Notes under the pieces: model-generated
What the model saw: only the letters and a program-made list of their open reading frames with translations
The model's database searches: none
Told to the model about the DNA's origin: nothing
DNA from: Hyphomicrobiales bacterium
GTDB taxonomy: Bacteria > Pseudomonadota > Alphaproteobacteria > Rhizobiales > Rhizobiaceae
DNA length: 64,000 nucleotides
Direction: 5' to 3'
NCBI GenBank assembly: GCA_900469615.1
Contig: UBYA01000016.1
Span: 1-64,000 of the forward strand
Shown here: positions 36,875 to 46,700 of the stretch, piece by piece
Layout: every line of letters begins with the position of its first letter
Position numbering within the stretch: position 1 is the first letter of the stretch
Translations under genes and position numbers: made by a program

Positions 36875-38648
36875 TGGCTTCTTGCAGCGCTATAACGACG
36901 AACTGGCCGCCATCCGTCGGCGGGCCGCGCGCTTTGCCGACGCCTTTCCGAAGATTGCCGGCCGCCTGCGCGTAACCGGCGAGGTCGCCGACGATCCGCA
37001 TGTCGAGCGCTTGATCCAGAGCTTCGCCTACTCGGCCGCGCGGGTGCGGCAGAAGCTCGACGACGAATTTCCAGAACTGACGGATGGCCTGCTCGAAACG
37101 CTCTATCCACACTACCTGGCGCCGCTGCCCTCTATGAGCATCGTGCGCTTTGTGCCGAGCAGCACGCTGGCATCCGTTCAGACCGTGCCGCGTCACACCG
37201 AAATCTTCGCAGAGCCGATCGGCGGCGAGAGCTGCCGCTTCCGAACGACACAGGAGACCGAGGTCGCGCCGGTAGAGATCGTCTCGGCTTCATTGACTGG
37301 CCATCCGATCAGCGCGCCACCATCTCCGCATGCAGGCGCGGCCGGTTGCCTGCGCCTGTCGATCCGGGCGCGGGATGCCAACAAGCCGCTCGGCGAAATC
37401 GGCCTCGACCGGCTGCGGCTCCATATCGCCTCCTCGTGGCAGCAGGCAGTCGCCATTCACGAGCTTCTCGTCAATCACACGCTCGGCATTGCGCTCGCCC
37501 ATCATGCCGATGATCGCGCCCCGGTCATGTTGCCGGCCAAGGCGCTCGGCCCGGTCGGCTTCGAAGCGGACGAAGCGATACTGCCCTACCCGGCATCGAG
37601 CTTCACCGGCTATCGCCTGCTGACCGAATTCTTTGCGCTGCCGCAGAAATTCCTCTTCGTCGATATCGTCGGTCTGAAGGCATGGCACGGCGAGACGCTG
37701 GAAATCTTCATCTATCTCGATGAAACCAGCGCCAAGCTGGAGCGGGCGATTTCAGCGCGCGACTTCGTCCTGAACGCCACGCCGATCGTCAATCTGTTTC
37801 GGCAGAACTGCGAACCGATCGCGCTCGACGGCGCGCGCACCGAATATCGCGTGCTGCCGGATGCCAGGCGGCAGAAGACGCGCGAGATTTATACGATCGA
37901 GAAGGTGCTCGTATCCGGGCGCACCGGCGAGGAGGAGCAGTGCCAGCCCTTCTTCGGGCGCAGCTTGAAGGGGGGAACCCCATCGCTGTTCTGGCAATGC
38001 GCCCGCCGTTTCGACGCCGACGACGACACCTCGGACATGGAGATAACCTTCGTGGATCGCGCTCGGCGAGCCATCGGCCCTGTCGATAAGATCGCCAGTA
38101 TCGACGCCCTGTGCCTCAATCGCGAATTGCCCGAGCAACTGCCCTTCGGCGGTGGTCATCCCTACCTTCAGCTCGCCTCCGGCAGCGAGGCGGTCGGTTC
38201 GGTCGAAGCCTTGATGGCCCCTACTCCCTCCGTGCGAATGAACGAGCAGCAGGGGCGCAACTGGCGCCTCATGTCGCATCTTCAGCTCAATCACCTCTCG
38301 ATCTTCGACAATGACGGGGCTGCGTTGAAGGACATCCTGGCGCTTTACGCGTTCAGGGACAGCCGCGAAACCCGTCAGCTCGCCGACGCCATCGTCCGCG
38401 TCGAGGCAAGGAACTCGATGACCCGCCTTGGCAGCGGCGGAATGGTAACGGGCACCGATATCCGGCTGGAGTTCGATCCCGCAGCGATCGACAGGCCGTC
38501 AGCCTACCTCTTCGGCAGCGTTCTTGACCGCTTCTTCGGGCTTTACACCTCGATCAACAGTTTTACCCGCCTCTCCATTGCCATGAAGGGGCAATCGAAA
38601 CCGATCGCCGTCTGGCCGGCTCGCGCCGCCGAGCGGCCGCTGTTGTGA
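36867..38648 (+). CDS. tssF: T6SS baseplate protein TssF
   Basis: A 593-residue TssF (ImpG/VasA), a wedge component that binds TssG. The start FLQRYNDELAAIRRRAARFA is typical, followed by FPKIAGRLRVTG, DPHVERLIQSFAYSAARVRQ and LYPHYLAPLPSM. The C-terminus has FDPAAIDRPSAYLFGSVLDR and FTRLSIAMKG. TGGAGG six bases before ATG 36867 supports the start, which overlaps tssE by 8 bases. Length matches the family. Confidence 0.94.
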   Translation: MADGFLQRYNDELAAIRRRAARFADAFPKIAGRLRVTGEVADDPHVERLIQSFAYSAARVRQKLDDEFPELTDGLLETLYPHYLAPLPSMSIVRFVPSSTLASVQTVPRHTEIFAEPIGGESCRFRTTQETEVAPVEIVSASLTGHPISAPPSPHAGAAGCLRLSIRARDANKPLGEIGLDRLRLHIASSWQQAVAIHELLVNHTLGIALAHHADDRAPVMLPAKALGPVGFEADEAILPYPASSFTGYRLLTEFFALPQKFLFVDIVGLKAWHGETLEIFIYLDETSAKLERAISARDFVLNATPIVNLFRQNCEPIALDGARTEYRVLPDARRQKTREIYTIEKVLVSGRTGEEEQCQPFFGRSLKGGTPSLFWQCARRFDADDDTSDMEITFVDRARRAIGPVDKIASIDALCLNRELPEQLPFGGGHPYLQLASGSEAVGSVEALMAPTPSVRMNEQQGRNWRLMSHLQLNHLSIFDNDGAALKDILALYAFRDSRETRQLADAIVRVEARNSMTRLGSGGMVTGTDIRLEFDPAAIDRPSAYLFGSVLDRFFGLYTSINSFTRLSIAMKGQSKPIAVWPARAAERPLL

Positions 38649-38668
38649 TGAAAAGGTGATCGACAAGG

Positions 38669-39694
38669 ATGGACCAGCTCCGGCCAAATGACAGCGAAAT
38701 GCTCGCCGCACTGCTCGAAAGCGACCCCGGTCGCTTCGAACCGTCGACGGCTTTTCGCGTCGCCCAGCAAGCGGCTGGCGATCATTTGACGGTGTCTTCG
38801 CCCACCGGCGTTTCGCCGGCTCCCCTTGCCGTCAGCGACTTCAGGAAAAAGGGCGCGACAGGCACGGTCCGGGCCAGCATGGCCGGACTGCTCGGCCCGC
38901 TTGGGGCAATGCCGCCGAGCTACAACGAGCTGGTAATCCGCGAGGAGCGCAATCGGGCACACGGGCTATCGAGCTTCTTCGATCTGTTCACGAGCCGGCT
39001 CGCAGAGCTTTTCGTCGATGCGAGCGAGAAATATCGCCTCGCCCGACGGTTGCGATGGAGCCCGGACAGAAACGGCAATACCTTCATCAAGACGCTGTTC
39101 TCGCTGGCCGGCTTCGGAACGGCGCGGCTGAAGGAAAGGGTTCGGCCCGATGACGAACTGATCCTCCGTTTTTCCGGCTTCTTTGCAGCCCGGACCCGTA
39201 ATGCGGCCAATCTGCAGGCCATGCTACAGGAATTCAGCGGCCTGCCGGTGGCGATCGAATCGTTCAAGGGCAAATGGCTTTCCATTCCCGAGGGCGAACG
39301 TAGTCGCATGGGGCAGCCGCAGGGCGTGCAGCTTGGCGTCAATGCGACCGCGGGGACCGCAGTCCATGATTTCGGCGGTAGTTTTCGCGTCGTGATCGGA
39401 CCTGTCGATTATGACGACTACCGGTCGCTTTCACCGGGCAGCGCCAATATCGATGCGCTGTTCGCGCTGACGCGGCTATATGTCGATCCGTCGCTCAATT
39501 TCGACATCCAGGTCCTGTTGAAGAAAGAGCATGTCCCTTTCTGCCGGCTCGGTGCGGACGGTGATCCGCCGAGGCTCGGATGGAACAGCTGGGCGCGCGT
39601 CGCGGCGGCGGATCGCGATAGCGGCGACGCCATCATCATCGAGCCGCGCGACGCGCAAAGGCAATCCGATCAGGGAGGGCGCCATGCGGCTTGA
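38669..39694 (+). CDS. tssG: T6SS baseplate protein TssG
   Basis: A 341-residue TssG (ImpH/VasB) that forms the TssF2-TssG wedge core. Blocks include FEPSTAFRVAQQ near the start, SFFDLFTSRLAELFVDASEK near 100, LLGPLGAMPPSYNELV and FRVVIGPVDYDDYRSLSPGS near 240. It starts 20 bp after tssF and overlaps the fha gene by 11 bases. Size and order match the imp operon. Confidence 0.93.
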   Translation: MDQLRPNDSEMLAALLESDPGRFEPSTAFRVAQQAAGDHLTVSSPTGVSPAPLAVSDFRKKGATGTVRASMAGLLGPLGAMPPSYNELVIREERNRAHGLSSFFDLFTSRLAELFVDASEKYRLARRLRWSPDRNGNTFIKTLFSLAGFGTARLKERVRPDDELILRFSGFFAARTRNAANLQAMLQEFSGLPVAIESFKGKWLSIPEGERSRMGQPQGVQLGVNATAGTAVHDFGGSFRVVIGPVDYDDYRSLSPGSANIDALFALTRLYVDPSLNFDIQVLLKKEHVPFCRLGADGDPPRLGWNSWARVAAADRDSGDAIIIEPRDAQRQSDQGGRHAA

Positions 39695-40877
39695 ACTGCG
39701 GCAAATCGCGGGAGAAGGCTCCAGCAAGGGATGGTTCCTCGAGCGCGGCAAGCGCACGCTCGGCCGATCGCCGGATTGCGACTGGCAGGTCTCGGACCCT
39801 CAACGCCTGATTTCGAAGACCCATTGCGTGATCGAGCGCGATCGCGCCGGCTTTCTGCTGCGGGACCAGAGCGCGAACGGAACTCGCGTCGACGAGATGA
39901 CGATCCTGGAAGGCGAGACGGCGAGACTGGCCGACAAATCCAGGATCGCATTCGGCGATATCGCCTTCAGCGTCATCATCACGGGGGAAGCCGACCGCGA
40001 TATCGGCGATCCGGCCGCCGACCTGCGCCTCAGCGATGAGACGCTGACGATCTCATCCATCCTTGCCGACATCGCACCCGGCGGCAGCACGGCAACCGGT
40101 CTGCTCGGCCAGCGAAACGGCGATGACTGGATCGCCACACTTCCGCAATCTTCGAAGAAGAGCAAGTCGCCGAGCAGGAACATCGATATCGGCTGGAACG
40201 GCCCGCCTGACATCAACGGCATCAAACCGATCCTTCCGGACGACTGGAACTCCGATTTGGAGCTCGGCAGTCAGCTGGAGCATGGCGCGGCGACGCATGT
40301 CTCCGTCGCCGTTGCGCGCAGTCCCGCAGCGGACGCGGCCGAGACCGCGAAAACAATCGTTCCCGCCAACGATATGCGGATCGACGACGAGGCGGATCAG
40401 GACGCGGAGGACAGGAGCTTCGCGCTGCAATTCGATCCGCTGCGGCAACTCGAAGCGCTCGTCTCCACACTGGAACAGACAGTCGATGACGAGGCATCCA
40501 TCTTCGGAATTGGGAACGACCTTACTCACTCGTCCGCTTCACTGTTCAGCCGCGAACGGAGCGAGCAGCTTGCCGACCGTCTGCGACGAGTCATTTCGAG
40601 GCAATCCGCCCTCAATGCCGGGCTTGAAAACCTGGTGCGCGAAGCCAACCGGATGTTCGAGCCCCGCATGATCGAGGCGCATGTCGACGCTTCCCCGCGC
40701 AAGGCACTTTGGCGCGGCAATGGCGACTATTGGAAGGCTTACCGCACGCAGTTCGAAAAGGACGGAAAGAGCATTTCCGTCCGCGACCTCCTGGCCGAGG
40801 CATTTCGCGCCTCCGCGGACGGAGAGAACGAGCAGGATACCACCAGTTTTGCAGAGAGGACGGGCAACACCCGATGA
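39684..40877 (+). CDS. fha: T6SS FHA-domain protein (Fha/TagH)
   Basis: A 397-residue protein with an N-terminal forkhead-associated domain at about 5-100. The phosphothreonine-binding residues are in place: GRSPDCDW, ISKTHCVIE and SANGTRVD. The middle (100-270) is low-complexity and acidic. The C-terminal domain (about 280-395) contains VLVREANRMFEP-like and WRGNGDYWKAYRTQF and SVRDLLAEAFRASA, as in TagH proteins. AGGGAGGGCG supports ATG 39684. In Agrobacterium, Fha binds TssL phosphorylated at Thr14, activating secretion; the TssL here keeps that threonine. The stop overlaps tssK (ATGA). Confidence 0.9.
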   Translation: MRLELRQIAGEGSSKGWFLERGKRTLGRSPDCDWQVSDPQRLISKTHCVIERDRAGFLLRDQSANGTRVDEMTILEGETARLADKSRIAFGDIAFSVIITGEADRDIGDPAADLRLSDETLTISSILADIAPGGSTATGLLGQRNGDDWIATLPQSSKKSKSPSRNIDIGWNGPPDINGIKPILPDDWNSDLELGSQLEHGAATHVSVAVARSPAADAAETAKTIVPANDMRIDDEADQDAEDRSFALQFDPLRQLEALVSTLEQTVDDEASIFGIGNDLTHSSASLFSRERSEQLADRLRRVISRQSALNAGLENLVREANRMFEPRMIEAHVDASPRKALWRGNGDYWKAYRTQFEKDGKSISVRDLLAEAFRASADGENEQDTTSFAERTGNTR

Positions 40878-42214
40878 AGAACGAAAATCGCGTGGCTTGG
40901 AGCGAGGGCATGTTCCTTCGCGTGCAGCATTTTCAGCAGGCCGACCGCTGGACGGAGCGGCTGGTTCGCACGACCGCGCGGGGACTTGCGCCCTATCCCT
41001 GGGGGATCGCGGAAATCGGCATCGATCGCAGCGCGCTTGCCATCGGCCAGTTTGCGCTGTCGAACCTGCGCGGCATCCTGCCCGATGGGACGCCATTCGA
41101 AGCGCCTGTTGATGCGGATCTGCCTCCTCCGCTCGAACTCGACGATTCCACCAAGAACGCCGTTGTCTATCTGGCCCTGCCGACGCGACAGCCCGGGAGA
41201 GCCGACGTCGCCATGAATGGCAGCGCGATGCGCAACAGCGTGCGCATCACCGCCTCGCAATATGAGGCGCCGGATGCGAATATGGAAACCGACTTCATGG
41301 CGCCGATCGATGTCGGCCGCCTGAGCCTGCGCTACCTGAAGACCGGCGACGAGCTTGCGGGTTACGATCTGATCGGCCTTGCACGTATCATCGAGGTGCG
41401 CTCCGACCGATCGGTCATTCTCGATCCGGACTATATAGCTCCCTCGCTGAATTGCGCCGCCGAAGCACGGCTGAATGAGCTCATCACCGAGCTGCTCGGC
41501 ATCGTGCGTCATCGCGCCGAAGCCATTGCCGAACGCATCGGCGATCCCACGGTCCGCGGAACCGCGGAAGTGGGCGACTATTTTCTGCTCCACATACTCA
41601 ATCGTGCCGATCCGATGCTGCGCCATATTGCGGCGAATGCATCGCGACTGCATCCGATGACCTTTTATGAAGAATGCATTCAGCTTGCGGGTGAGCTTGC
41701 GACCTTCACGACCGATCGCAAGCGCGCCAGCGATTTTCCGCCCTATCGCCACGACGATCTGAAGGCGACATTTGCCGCTGTCTTCAATGACTTGCGCGCG
41801 TCTCTTTCCTCAGTTCTGGAACAGGCTGCGGTGGCAATCGAGCTCATCGAGCGGCGCCATGACGTGCGTGTCGGCACCATCAACGACCGCTCCCTGCTGA
41901 AAGATGCCGGTTTCGTGCTTGCCGTCCGCGCCGAAATGTCGGCCGAGGATGTGCGCCGCAAGCTGCCCGCACAGATCAAGATCGGTCCGGTGGAGCGGAT
42001 CGCCGAACTCGTCAACGTCGCGCTGCCGGGCATTCCCGTCCGCCCCCTCCCGGTACTGCCGCGGCAGCTGCCCTACCGCTCAGGCACGATCTATTTCGAG
42101 CTCGATACGAAAAATCCGCTTTGGAAACAGCTTGATACCTCCGGCGCGATCGCGCTGCATCTCGCGGGCGACTTCCCTGGCCTTGAGATGGAACTGTGGG
42201 CCCTCCGAGAATGA
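40874..42214 (+). CDS. tssK: T6SS baseplate-membrane connector TssK
   Basis: A 446-residue TssK (ImpJ/VasE) trimer protein linking the baseplate to the TssL/TssM membrane complex. The start VAWSEGMFLRVQHFQQADRW is the family hallmark (normally WxEGxFLRPQHFQQ). Later blocks are YFLLHILNRADPMLRHIA, HPMTFYEECIQLAGELATF and the receptor-like C-terminus with IYFELDTKNPLWKQL. ATG 40874 overlaps fha by four bases, and the TGA overlaps the tssL ATG. Confidence 0.94.
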   Translation: MKNENRVAWSEGMFLRVQHFQQADRWTERLVRTTARGLAPYPWGIAEIGIDRSALAIGQFALSNLRGILPDGTPFEAPVDADLPPPLELDDSTKNAVVYLALPTRQPGRADVAMNGSAMRNSVRITASQYEAPDANMETDFMAPIDVGRLSLRYLKTGDELAGYDLIGLARIIEVRSDRSVILDPDYIAPSLNCAAEARLNELITELLGIVRHRAEAIAERIGDPTVRGTAEVGDYFLLHILNRADPMLRHIAANASRLHPMTFYEECIQLAGELATFTTDRKRASDFPPYRHDDLKATFAAVFNDLRASLSSVLEQAAVAIELIERRHDVRVGTINDRSLLKDAGFVLAVRAEMSAEDVRRKLPAQIKIGPVERIAELVNVALPGIPVRPLPVLPRQLPYRSGTIYFELDTKNPLWKQLDTSGAIALHLAGDFPGLEMELWALRE

Positions 42215-43743
42215 ACACACCACGATCAACACCCTGGCACGAGCTGCCGACGATCATCGAATTGACGGAAGACGGCGCACGCAAGAACGACGCCGCACGC
42301 AAGATGGCCGATCTGCTGGATGACGAACTGGACGGGCAGCCAAGCGGCAAGGCTGGCGAAGCGAACGGCGGCTGGTCCGTCGATGCCTTGATCCGCGGCT
42401 TTCGCTTCGGCGGCGAGGACGTTCCAACCATCGTGCGCTCGGCAGCGCCATTGCTCAACCTCGCCCACAGCTTGCGCAACACCGAAGAGCAACCTGACAT
42501 TGCCGAGCTGCGGCGGGTGACGATCGATGCGGTCGGACGCTACGAGCGCGATCTCGCGAGCGCGCGCATCAGCCCGGAGCGGGCACGAGCGGCCCATTAC
42601 GTCGTCTGCGCGACCATCGACGACGTGGTTCTGAGCAAGCGCTGGGGCGTGCGCGCCGGCTGGGCGCGCTCCGGTCTGGTTTCGACCTTCCACATGGACG
42701 TGACCGGCGGCGATCGTGTCTTCGATCTGCTGGACCATTTCCAGCAGAGCCCCGGCGCCAACAAGGATCTGCTCCTTCTCATATATCTCTGCCTGTCGCT
42801 CGCCTTCGAGGGCCGCACGCGCGTTTCGCCGCGCGGATCTCTGGAACTCGGGCGTATTCGCGATAGCCTGTACAAGACACTGCTCGGCCAGTACGGCGTC
42901 TTCGAGCGCGAGCTGTCGCCACATTGGCGTGGCGTTTCCGCGCGCCACAAGCCCTTGCGCACCGCCGTCGCGCTTTGGACCATCCTGTCCGTGCTCGCGC
43001 TTCTGTTTGCACTCGGCTACATGTTCTTCACGCTGTCGCTGAATAGCGCCTCCGACGCGACCTTCGAGCGCCTGGCCAACCTGCCGCCGCGCGATACGCC
43101 AAGCGTTCTGATCGAGACGCCGAAGCCGAAGGAAGTCGTCGCGCAGACGCCGCCGCCCGTGAAAAAGCCGCCGGTAACACCGCCGCCGGTGGTGGTCAAG
43201 CCGCAGCCGACCCCGCTCGACAATCTGCTTGCCTTCCTGCAGCCGGAGGTCGACCGCAAGCTGGTCACGCTCTCGAACTCCAACGGCCGGCTGCTGGTGC
43301 GCATCAACAATTCCGGCCTGTTCGACACGGGCAGCGCCGACGTCAGCGATAAATTCCGCGATCTCCTCCAGCACATCGGCGGGGCGCTCGCCTCCGAAAA
43401 ATTCCGCGCCGTCGTCGTCGGCTATACCGACAACGTGCCGATCCGCACCGCGCAGTTCCCGTCGAACTGGCATCTTTCCGAGGCTCGGGCCCGCGCCGTC
43501 GGCGATATCCTCGCGACCTATACCGGCAAGGATGCGATCCTGACCGAGGGACGCGCCGATAGCGACCCGCTCGCCAGCAACGACACGCAGGAAGGCCGCG
43601 AGGCAAATCGCCGGACGGAAATACTGGTGCTGACCGACCCGACGCAGCGCCTCGGCGACGCGGCCCTCAATCCGCAGGCCACACCTCAGACGCAGACCGG
43701 CAACATGCCGGCGCCTGCAACGACCACGGGAGGAGCCCGATGA
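42211..43743 (+). CDS. tssL: T6SS inner-membrane protein TssL with OmpA-like domain
   Basis: A 510-residue evolved TssL. The DotU/IcmH cytoplasmic domain spans about 55-245 (LLNLAHSLRNTEEQPDIAEL, VVCATIDDVVLSKRWG). One transmembrane helix at about 252-275 (ALWTILSVLALLFALGYMFF) is followed by a periplasmic Pro-rich linker (PPPVKKPPVTPPPVVVKPQP). The OmpA peptidoglycan-binding domain spans about 340-495 (GYTDNVPIRTAQFPSNWHLS, GREANRRTEILV). With the start at 42211, the N-terminus is MNTPRSTPWHELPT, placing Thr at residue 14. In A. tumefaciens TssL, Thr14 is the PpkA phosphorylation site read by Fha. An upstream GTG at 42196 would shift this numbering. Confidence 0.93.
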   Translation: MNTPRSTPWHELPTIIELTEDGARKNDAARKMADLLDDELDGQPSGKAGEANGGWSVDALIRGFRFGGEDVPTIVRSAAPLLNLAHSLRNTEEQPDIAELRRVTIDAVGRYERDLASARISPERARAAHYVVCATIDDVVLSKRWGVRAGWARSGLVSTFHMDVTGGDRVFDLLDHFQQSPGANKDLLLLIYLCLSLAFEGRTRVSPRGSLELGRIRDSLYKTLLGQYGVFERELSPHWRGVSARHKPLRTAVALWTILSVLALLFALGYMFFTLSLNSASDATFERLANLPPRDTPSVLIETPKPKEVVAQTPPPVKKPPVTPPPVVVKPQPTPLDNLLAFLQPEVDRKLVTLSNSNGRLLVRINNSGLFDTGSADVSDKFRDLLQHIGGALASEKFRAVVVGYTDNVPIRTAQFPSNWHLSEARARAVGDILATYTGKDAILTEGRADSDPLASNDTQEGREANRRTEILVLTDPTQRLGDAALNPQATPQTQTGNMPAPATTTGGAR

Positions 43744-46700
43744 ACCCGCTTGGCGCGTTTTATACGCTTCGCTCCTACGTCTCCGCCTATGCCGGCCTTC
43801 TCGGCCAGCGCTTCATATCGTTGATCTGGGTTGCGGCGATTTGCATCGTCGTCTGGTTCTACGGCTCCATGGCCGGCTATGGCAGCTTCAAGCCGCTGTC
43901 GGGCGCCGGCGCGCGGATGATCGCGATCGGCGTCATCATCGCCGGCTGGCTCATCTACCTGCTCGTCTCGACGCTGCGCGCCCGCAAACGCGACAAGGCG
44001 CTGGTGGACGGTATCGCCGACGATGCGGCCAGCCAGCAGGCGGAAGTGGGGGAAATCCACAGCCGCCTGAAGGAAGCGCTGCTGCTGCTGCGCCGCATCA
44101 GCAAAAAGCGCTTCGGCTATATTTACGAACTTCCCTGGTACGTCATATTCGGCGCTCCGGGATCGGGAAAGACGACGGCGCTGACCAATTCGGGCCTGAA
44201 GTTCCCGCTCGGCGATGCGATGGGAAGCAATTCGGTGCAGGGCGCCGGCGGCACCCGCAACTGCAATTGGTGGTTCGCCGACGAAGCCATCCTGATCGAT
44301 ACCGCCGGCCGTTATACCACACAGGACGATTTGAACGGTGCGTCGAAAGCCGGATGGGAAGGCTTTCTCGGGCTGTTGCGCAAATATCGCCGCTCGCAGC
44401 CGATCAACGGCGCGCTCGTCACGCTCTCGATCGGCGACCTTCTCAGCCGCGATCACGAAATACAGCTCGAAGAGGTGCGTTCCATCCGCAAGCGGCTGTC
44501 GGAGCTCGACGAGTTCCTGCATGCCCGCGTGCCGGTCTATGTCGTTCTGACCAAGGCCGATCTCTTGACGGGCTTTGTCGAATTCTTCGACGGTCTCGCC
44601 AAAACCGACCGAGAGCAGGTCTGGGGCACGACCTTCGATCTCGACGAAAGCTACAAGGGGCAGAACCTGCCGGAGCGCTTCATGGAAGAATTCGCGCTGC
44701 TGCAGCAGCGGGTCGATGCCATGCTGATCGAGCGCCTGCAGCAGGAGCCGAATGTCGAGGTTCGCGGCCGCATCTTCCGCTTTCCCGCGGAACTCGCCTC
44801 GCTGGGCGAGCGCCTGCAGGAACTGCTGACGGAGCTTTGCTCGTCTTCCAATCTCGTCGAAGCTCCCCTCGTTCGCGGCGTCTACTTCGCTTCCGGCACG
44901 CAGAGCCGCGAGACGGAAACGCCGCGCACGCGCCGCAGCTATTTCCTGTCGCGTCTCTTCAAGGACGTGATCTTCGGCGAGGCGTCGCTTGTTGCCCGCG
45001 ACAGGCGCCTGTCGGGCCGGCAGGCCATGATCAGGCGAATTGCCTATGGTGCCGCCGCCCTCGCGCTCGCGATCGTCTTTACCGGGTGGACGGCGACCTA
45101 CTTCCAGAATTCGCGCGCGATTGCCGCCGCCGAACGGCGCATCGACAACTACGAGAAGCTGGCGACCGGCATTCCGTTGCGCGATGTTACCGATGCGGAT
45201 TTCCTGCGCGTCTTGCCGGCGCTCGACAATCTGCGGGCTGTGACCGGTGGCTTCGACGAGGCTCGCCTCTGGCCGACGAGCTTTGGCCTCGACCAGAAAG
45301 ACAAGATCGCCAGCCGCCAGCGCGGGGCCTATCAACGCGCGCTGAACGCGCTTCTCTTGCCGCGTATGCTGGTGGAGCTGCAAAATGAGCTCAAGCAGAC
45401 GTCGGATGTGCAGAAGACGTTCGATGCCTTGAAGTTTTACGGCATGCTCGGCGGGATGGGGCCTGTCGACAGGGAATTTGTCTCGCAGCAGTCTGAAGAT
45501 ATGTTTGCGGCGCTCTATAAGGGTGAAGGACGAGCCGCCACGCGCAAGGCTCTTCTCACGCATGTCGAGGCCATGGCCGACGGCAGCCTGCCCGCGATCG
45601 AGCTGGATACCGATCTGATCGCCAAGGCTCGCGAGACGATCCACTCACAGAGCCTCGCGGCCCGTGCTTACGACATCCTGACGCATTCGCGTCAGGCCCG
45701 CCAACTGGATGCCTGGCTTCCCGCCGATGGATTGGGGCCGCTCGGCGCCCAGATCTTCCAGCGCAAGTCCAAGGCGACGCTACGTGATGGCATTCCGGGA
45801 ATTTTCACTGGCAAGGGTTATCGTGAGGTAGTGCTGCCGACCGTCGTTGCCGCCGCTTCGGAAGCACTCAAGGAGCAATGGGTACGGGGTGACAATGACC
45901 CGGTTCCCGCGGGAATGACCACGGATGTGATTTCGCAGGCGGCACTGCAGCTCTATTTCGATGCCTTCCAGCAGCATTGGTCGTCGCTTCTCGCCGATCT
46001 CCAGGTACGGCCGTCGGGCAACCTTGCCGATGCGACCGAGACGGCGCGCATCCTGGCGGCCAATCCGAGCCCGGTGGAGATGGTGCTGAAATCCATTGCC
46101 GCAGCCACGGACCTGCGTCCGGCTTCGGGCACGGAAGTTGCCGCGCTCGACGATGTTCCGGATGCAGCCCTGACAGCCGCAACAGCAGGCGCCGTGAATA
46201 CGCCCGACCCGTACGGTCCGCTGCGGGCTGCCCTTGAGCCGAATGCCGCCGACGCGCAGCCAGCGTCCCGCGACGGCAACGACCAAAGCGGCAGCGATAA
46301 GCCGCGCTCGCAGATCCAGAGCCTCCAGCCGACCCTGCAAAACATCTACGGCCAGTTGTCCCGTGCCGCGAACTCGACGGCGGAGGTCGCCCGTGTCTTC
46401 GACGCCGGCGGACAGCTCGCGAATGCCAACCAGGATCTGCTGCAGCAGGCCCGCGGGCTTCCCGCGCCCGCCGATGCATGGATGGTCGCCGTTGCCGCCG
46501 ATATCGGATCGCTGGCGGTCAAGACGGCGCGCGCCCGTATCAACGACCTTTGGGCAAGCGAAGGCGCCGACCTGTGTGCCCGCATCGTTGCCGGTCGATA
46601 TCCCTTCGACCGCTCCTCCGGTCAGGATATCGCCATGGCGGACTTTGTCCGGCTGTTCGGCCCGCAGGGATTGTTCCAGTCTTTCTTTAAGAATCGGCTG

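Noticed and set aside
43686-45644. 652-codon minus-strand open frame opposite tssM
   Set aside because: It lies wholly inside the tssL end and tssM, and its low-complexity R/A/E/Q-rich product has no family features.
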